In this document: in pieces, positions 33,935-36,853 of the stretch
How the letters are laid out: the number at the start of each line of letters is the position of its first letter
Numbering within the stretch: position 1 is the first letter of the stretch
From: a virus
Length of the DNA: 36,853 nucleotides
IMG/VR virus record: IMGVR_UViG_3300032093_000395
Span: 1 to 36,853 of that record
Direction: 5' to 3' (one strand)
Notes under the pieces: generated by a model
The model's database searches: none
What the model was told of the DNA's origin: nothing
What the model saw: only the letters and a program-made list of their open reading frames with translations
Position numbers and translations under genes: made by a program

Positions 33935-33951
33935 GACCCGCATAAACATTG
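33935..33951 (+). promoter_or_regulatory. 17-bp shared intergenic element, copy 2
   Basis: ACCCGCATAAACATTGG, one mismatch from 7172-7188. It is followed by GTTTTTTG, which copy 1 lacks, so only the 17-bp core is shared. Confidence 0.5.
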
Positions 33952-34014
33952 GGTTTTTTGCAATAAATGTAGAAAACTGCGTTTCTCTGTAGACAGGTCA
34001 AGAAGTTCATGCGA

Positions 34015-34040
34015 TGTTGTTCCCGTCGAAAGGAACAACA
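34015..34040 (+). promoter_or_regulatory. SD-sequestering hairpin
   Basis: TGTTGTTCC (34015-34023) pairs perfectly with GGAACAACA (34032-34040), a 9-bp stem with an 8-base loop CGTCGAAA. The 3' arm includes most of the AAAGGAAC ribosome binding site of the gene at ATG 34043, so folding would block translation until melted or displaced. This may act as a simple switch: temperature, protein binding or ribosome passage. Confidence 0.6.
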
Positions 34041-34042
34041 CC

Positions 34043-34273
34043 ATGAGCTACAAGATCCAGATCGAGAGCATTCCCACTACCGAGGAGACCAAGGCGTTGA
34101 CCGCCCTGCAGGTCGCCGGTGATCAAGCCAGCCTGACCCGTGACCAGGCCGCCTACATCCTCCGCAACACGGCCAACGTCGGCTACGTGCACATCGGCGG
34201 CGGACACGTCGCCCTCTGCCGCGGCTGGAAGCGGATCGCGCTTATCACCAGCAATCACCCCGACTGGAACTAA
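34043..34273 (+). CDS. Small phage protein, 76 aa
   Basis: The ATG is three bases after a hairpin that overlaps its ribosome binding site. The sequence has YKIQIESIPTTEETKALTAL, QVAGDQASLTRDQAAYILRN and HIGGGHVALCRGWKRIALI. This looks like a small DNA- or protein-binding fold with HTH character (about 29-50). Being controlled by its own leader and first in the operon before the endolysin, it may be a regulator, but no family is recognised. Confidence 0.7.
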   Translation: MSYKIQIESIPTTEETKALTALQVAGDQASLTRDQAAYILRNTANVGYVHIGGGHVALCRGWKRIALITSNHPDWN

Positions 34274-34323
34274 GCCAACCAACCCCCGGGGGCGCGACCG
34301 GCCAACGCGCTTTCCTTCCTACC

Positions 34324-34656
34324 ATGACCACCATTTCCAACCTCATCAGCGCCCTGATCATCGTCGAGTCCAGCGGCAACGACCTGGCCGTCGGCGACGG
34401 CGGCAAGGCCATCGGCCCGCTGCAGATCCACCGCGGCGTGGTGCTCGACGTGAACCGGATCACCGGATCGAACTACCGGCACTCCGAGATGACCAACCGG
34501 GCGCAGGCCCGGGCGGTCTGCGAGGCCTACCTGCGCCACTACGGCCGGGGCAAGACTACCGAGCAGCAGGCCCGGATCTGGAATGGAGGTCCCACCGGGG
34601 ACCGAAAGACTGCAACCGAGGGCTACTGGCGGAAGGTACAGAAGGCGATCAAATGA
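34324..34656 (+). CDS. Lysozyme-like endolysin, 110 aa
   Basis: The protein has the transglycosylase/lysozyme signature: LISALIIVESSGNDLAVGDG with E15 as catalytic acid, then GKAIGPLQIHRGVVLDVNRI, and a late ARIWNGGPTGDRKTATEGYW resembling the lysozyme-fold end (WNGGP.G......YW.KV). It hydrolyses peptidoglycan at lysis. The length (110 aa) is short, and there is no signal or membrane segment, so a holin must release it. It lies about 17.6 kb from the holin/spanin cluster. A 50-bp gap before it holds another CCCCCGGGGG palindrome (34283-34292). Confidence 0.85.
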   Translation: MTTISNLISALIIVESSGNDLAVGDGGKAIGPLQIHRGVVLDVNRITGSNYRHSEMTNRAQARAVCEAYLRHYGRGKTTEQQARIWNGGPTGDRKTATEGYWRKVQKAIK

Positions 34657-35426
34657 ACACACAAATCGAGAACTACATCATCCGAGCAGCGGAACGCGGC
34701 CAGAAGAGCAAACTACCTCCACTCTTTATTGATAAGCTGATAGACGTATCCGGCATCAATTTCCACTATTTAGACGGAACTCTTGATGCGACAAGCAAGC
34801 AGCTCAATATAGCTACTGCGATGAATGAGATAAAAGATGGATCCCAAGAAGTGGTGACCAACACCATTGGGTATCTGCACGCCAAGAAAGCATCCAGCGT
34901 GTGTCTCAGGGGCAAGCAATACGCAAAACACGTATGCCAAATAGCAATGGGCATTCTAGGAACGGATGCATTCATGCTACTGACATCGACATCAAACGAC
35001 GGAGTAAATTGGAAGGTGTTCAATAAGTACAACGCAGATCTGTCGAATGACGGCTGGATGGGAGCAAAGTTTTCAGGAATCGTGCCGACAATGAGCGGCT
35101 TCCAATGCTTTATCGAATACTGCTGGACGGTAGAAATCGCCTTTGAAACAGGATCTCAGCCAATCGCGTGTTCTGTTACTGAAGAGATGTTGGACAACCT
35201 GTTGTCTTTTAGGAGCAAACCGCCTGGTGTGAGCAAACTGCAAGCCGTGATAGCAGAAGTGTCGCAGCACAAAAGAAACGGAAGAAACGTCAAAAAGCAT
35301 ATGCGAGGGTATACTGACCATTTGTACAAGGGATGCATCATGCGTGTCATCCCGCCGATCAATTCGATTCTGTCTCTGCCTGACACCAAGAAGGGGGCTG
35401 AGCTCAAAAGTTTGTTTCTCAAATAA
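34653..35426 (+). CDS. AT-rich accessory protein, 257 aa
   Basis: ATG 34653 overlaps the endolysin stop (ATGA). The 257-aa product is cytoplasmic-looking with no signal peptide or obvious catalytic motif; it has several Cys/Trp-rich stretches (YLHAKKASSVCLRGKQYAKH, GFQCFIEYCWTVEIAF) and a basic C terminus (KRNGRNVKKHMRGYTDHLYK). It is clearly AT-richer than flanking genes and uses codons such as ATA and AGA that are rare around it, so it is probably a recent insertion. It may be a host-takeover or anti-defence factor; this is inference from its position and composition only. Confidence 0.75.
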   Translation: MNTQIENYIIRAAERGQKSKLPPLFIDKLIDVSGINFHYLDGTLDATSKQLNIATAMNEIKDGSQEVVTNTIGYLHAKKASSVCLRGKQYAKHVCQIAMGILGTDAFMLLTSTSNDGVNWKVFNKYNADLSNDGWMGAKFSGIVPTMSGFQCFIEYCWTVEIAFETGSQPIACSVTEEMLDNLLSFRSKPPGVSKLQAVIAEVSQHKRNGRNVKKHMRGYTDHLYKGCIMRVIPPINSILSLPDTKKGAELKSLFLK

Positions 35427-35433
35427 CGTGGCA

Positions 35434-35568
35434 ATGAAACCCAAAACCATCAACGTGACCAACGACACCCACAAAGCGCTGCGGGCCTATTGCCTGCAGG
35501 CCGGCCTAAAGATGCAGGCCGTGGCCGACAAGGCGATCCTCGCCTGGTTGAGAAAGGCGGCCCGATGA
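35434..35568 (+). CDS. Ribbon-helix-helix-like protein, 44 aa
   Basis: ATG 35434 (a GTG at 35428 is also in frame) opens 44 codons ending at the ATGA overlap with the resolvase gene. The sequence (KTINVTNDTHKALRAYCLQA, then VADKAILAWL) has a short beta strand followed by two helices, the ribbon-helix-helix pattern of small DNA-binding dimers. It may autoregulate this operon or assist recombination. Short, so identity is modest. Confidence 0.65.
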   Translation: MKPKTINVTNDTHKALRAYCLQAGLKMQAVADKAILAWLRKAAR

Positions 35569-36020
35569 GACGCATCCTGGCCATAGACCCCGGGGCGAGC
35601 GGCGGAATCGCGCATTACTTGGACGGGCGGGTCATTGCAGAGCCGATGCCGGACACCTACGGCGACATCCGGGATGTGCTCATCAACTGGTTGGCGCAGT
35701 CCGACGTAGTCTATCTGGAAAAGGTCGGCGGGTACGTGGGCGGCAAGGGCGCCCCCGGGTCGGCCATGTTCAACTTCGGATACAACGTCGGATACCTGCA
35801 CGGCCTGATCGCTTCGATGAACATCAGGATGATCGAGGTCCCTCCGCAACGCTGGCAGAAGACCATAGGCGCCGGTGTGAAGGCCAGCTATGGCCCCAAG
35901 TGGAAGGCGCACTTGAAGCAGCTCGCCCAGCAGCGCCAGCCGGGCATCCTGATCACCTTGAAGACGGCTGACGCGGTGCTGCTGCTGGAGCACGCCATGC
36001 TGATGGAGGGAGTGAAGTGA
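35565..36020 (+). CDS. RuvC-like Holliday junction resolvase
   Basis: The start is ATG 35565, overlapping the previous stop. The 151-aa protein fits RNase H-fold resolvases: ILAIDPGASGGIA supplies the first Asp (D8), VVYLEKVGGYVGGKG the Glu, and LKTADAVLLLEHAMLM the C-terminal Asp, as in RuvC. It also has QRWQKTIGAG. It would cut branched DNA before packaging or during recombination, complementing the exonuclease and SSB-like protein. It overlaps the following small gene by 4 bp. Confidence 0.88.
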   Translation: MRRILAIDPGASGGIAHYLDGRVIAEPMPDTYGDIRDVLINWLAQSDVVYLEKVGGYVGGKGAPGSAMFNFGYNVGYLHGLIASMNIRMIEVPPQRWQKTIGAGVKASYGPKWKAHLKQLAQQRQPGILITLKTADAVLLLEHAMLMEGVK

Positions 36021-36205
36021 GCGAAGATCCGCAGGCCGAGATTGACCGGCTTAGAAAAAAGATCGCGCAGCTCTACGAAGGCGCAGAGGAGCAGCGTCAA
36101 CGCATCAAGCGGCTTGAGGAGGCGGGGGATGAAGTAGTAATCAATTACGTCAACAGCCTGTCAGCATTTGAAATGTGGCGCAAAGCCAAGGAGGCCAAGC
36201 CGTGA
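36017..36205 (+). CDS. Small coiled-coil protein, 62 aa
   Basis: GTG 36017 overlaps the resolvase TGA, with GGAGGGAG upstream. The protein is a charged helix (EIDRLRKKIAQLYEGAEEQR, RIKRLEEAGDEV) ending WRKAKEAKP. The gene at 36387 shares RI.RLEEAGD ... W.KAKEAKP, so the two are paralogues. Function unknown. Its last codons form the repeated SD/stop/start junction. Confidence 0.75.
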   Translation: MSEDPQAEIDRLRKKIAQLYEGAEEQRQRIKRLEEAGDEVVINYVNSLSAFEMWRKAKEAKP

Positions 36206-36209
36206 GTGA
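36188..36209 (+). repeat. Coding junction repeat, copy 1 of 3
   Basis: Bases 36188-36209 read AAGGAGG, then CCAAGCC, then GTGAGTGA. They encode the KEAKP end of one gene, supply the SD for the next at a spacing of 7, and hold the GTGA stop/start overlap. Copies 2 and 3 are at 36373-36394 and 36645-36666. Confidence 0.75.
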
Positions 36210-36390
36210 CGATGCATTTCCGTACATAGCAGGAGTAATTGGAGGGGCGATATGCTTTGTCATGCTGTTTGTTGGAAGACACATCGGTGAATCAAACACT
36301 AAGCAAGAAGCCATACTCGCTGGAGTCGCGTACTACACCAACGACTCGAGCGGAATGGCGCAGTTCAAATGGAAGGAGGCCAAGCCGTGA
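36202..36390 (+). CDS. Small single-pass membrane protein, 62 aa
   Basis: GTG 36202 lies seven bases after AAGGAGG (36188-36194), a strong SD. After MSDD comes one membrane segment (about 6-27: FPYIAGVIGGAICFVMLFVG), then a polar tail with AGVAYYTNDSSGMAQFKWK ending KEAKP. A host-membrane modulator role is possible but unproven. It overlaps both neighbours by 4 bp. Confidence 0.75.
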   Translation: MSDDAFPYIAGVIGGAICFVMLFVGRHIGESNTKQEAILAGVAYYTNDSSGMAQFKWKEAKP

Positions 36391-36394
36391 GCGA
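36373..36394 (+). repeat. Coding junction repeat, copy 2 of 3
   Basis: This is the same 22-base junction as copy 1, with AAGGAGG at 36373-36379 and GTG at 36387. One base differs from copy 1 (GTGAGCGA instead of GTGAGTGA). Confidence 0.75.
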
Positions 36395-36662
36395 AACGCC
36401 GAGAACCCAAGCTGAGGTGAACCGGCAGAAATGCTGGTCCGATGACCTCATCACCGTAGACGCGAACTTCGCTTGCCAACTAGAACGCGAACTCAACGCA
36501 GCGAACGAATCGTTCAGGAAGCTGAACATACACGCTCTCGATCTTGCTGCTCGCATCCAGCGGCTGGAGGAAGCTGGTGATGCACTAAAATCAGCAGGGT
36601 ACTTCGGTGGATGGGCCGATGCGGTCAACAAATGGAACAAAGCCAAAGAGGCCAAGCCGTGA
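36387..36662 (+). CDS. Coiled-coil small protein, paralogue of 36017, 91 aa
   Basis: GTG 36387 follows the second junction repeat (SD at 36373-36379). The N-terminal part (CWSDDLITVDANFACQLERE) is typical of small phage early proteins; a helix and RIQRLEEAGDALKSAGYFGG follow, ending NKAKEAKP, which matches 36017-36205. It overlaps both neighbours by 4 bp. Function unknown. Confidence 0.75.
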   Translation: MSETPRTQAEVNRQKCWSDDLITVDANFACQLERELNAANESFRKLNIHALDLAARIQRLEEAGDALKSAGYFGGWADAVNKWNKAKEAKP

Positions 36663-36666
36663 GCGA
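36645..36666 (+). repeat. Coding junction repeat, copy 3 of 3
   Basis: Same junction with AAAGAGG at 36645-36651 and GTG at 36659. It differs from copy 2 by one base in the SD. Confidence 0.7.
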
Positions 36667-36853
36667 TAAACACACGATGCCATCGCACCTCTACAAGCTG
36701 GAGAAGGATGTGATGGAACTCAAAGCCTGCAACGAATACCTCAGGCAGAAGCTCGGGCAGCGCGACGACCGCATCCGGCACCTGATCCGGCTGGGGCTGA
36801 AAACCACAAGGCCGGAGGCTCTGGACCAATGGCAGGAGGAGGAGGAGCTGTGA
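36659..36853 (+). CDS. Small coiled-coil protein spanning the circular junction, 64 aa
   Basis: GTG 36659 follows the third junction repeat. The protein is a long helix (HLYKLEKDVMELKACNEYLR, DDRIRHLIRLGLK) with an acidic tail EEEEL. Because 36727-36853 equals 1-127, its 3' end is also at 1-127 and the next gene (124-321) begins in its stop codon. This gene is therefore internal to a circular genome and not at an end. Confidence 0.8.
   Translation: MSDKHTMPSHLYKLEKDVMELKACNEYLRQKLGQRDDRIRHLIRLGLKTTRPEALDQWQEEEEL
36727..36853. repeat. Terminal direct repeat, right copy
   Basis: Identical to 1-127; this marks circular closure of the assembly (or a short direct terminal repeat). Confidence 0.95.

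Larger units (their letters stand above)
33926..34042 (+). promoter_or_regulatory. Second control region and leader of the gene at 34043 (117 bp)
   Basis: The region is AT-rich in its middle and holds the second copy of the 17-bp element (33935-33951). Around that element GACCC and GGGTT can form a weak stem running into TTTTTT, a terminator-like shape, so it may both end the fibre transcript and start the next. The downstream hairpin (34015-34040) is listed separately. There is no clean -35/-10 pair. Confidence 0.5.

Noticed and set aside
33932-33965. Consensus sigma-70 promoter starting at TTGACC (33932)
   Set aside because: No -10 lies at 16-18 bp spacing; AATAAA is about 23 bp away, so the match is too weak to call.

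Overview
This window is a complete, or nearly complete, circularly closed genome of an uncultured tailed bacteriophage (Caudoviricetes, probably podovirus-like). The first 127 bases are repeated exactly as the last 127 bases and the last gene runs across that junction, so the unit genome is 36,726 bp. All credible genes are on the + strand, tightly packed and often overlapping by 4 bp (ATGA or GTGA). I see no integrase, repressor/Cro switch, tRNA, CRISPR or DNA polymerase, so it looks strictly lytic and dependent on host polymerase. The host cannot be fixed from sequence. The DNA is GC-rich by eye. Most long genes lack a Shine-Dalgarno (SD) sequence, while many short genes have a strong one.

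Layout. (1) 36017-36853 continuing into 1-700: a string of very small genes, several coiled-coil-like, joined by a repeated SD/stop/start junction. (2) 707-5288: replication and regulation: an SSB-like protein with an SSB-type acidic tip, a sigma-region-4/alpha-CTD-like regulator, a DEDDy 3'-5' exonuclease, a DUF1376 replication protein and a DnaB-type helicase. (3) 5292-7045: a small HTH protein, a GT-A-like glycosyltransferase, and a probable small terminase carrying a LacI-type HTH. (4) 7046-7354: a 309-bp control region. (5) 7355-14487: large terminase with an N-terminal zinc finger, portal, scaffold, SU10/DUF5309-like major capsid protein with a strong terminator behind it, and head-completion or decoration proteins. 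(6) 14490-16929: a fibre-like protein, DUF7936-like protein, two small membrane proteins (holin candidates), an overlapping spanin-like pair including a lipoprotein, and a DUF5754-like protein. (7) 16933-24354: head-tail adaptor with inserted carbohydrate-binding-like modules, tail nozzle, fibre protein, acyltransferase-like protein and internal virion proteins. (8) 24356-30802: a 2,148-residue multidomain ejection-type protein. (9) 30799-33925: collagen-containing tail fibre and two small genes. (10) 33926-34042: a second control region. (11) 34043-36020: small gene, lysozyme-like endolysin, an AT-rich accessory gene, a ribbon-helix-helix-like protein and a RuvC-like resolvase.

The most unusual feature is inside the 2,148-residue virion gene. 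Two small genes, each with a good SD, are nested in its +1 frame (27339-27509 and 29046-29204), exactly in the low-complexity linkers between its three modules. The 40-residue signature that ends module 1 recurs at the C terminus of the whole protein. I infer that three separate virion genes and two small intervening genes were fused into one reading frame, with the small genes kept as overprinted genes. Other points of interest are the sigma4/alpha-CTD regulator, the LacI-HTH small terminase, a 17-bp element shared by the two main intergenic regions, and a hairpin that covers the SD of the gene at 34043.
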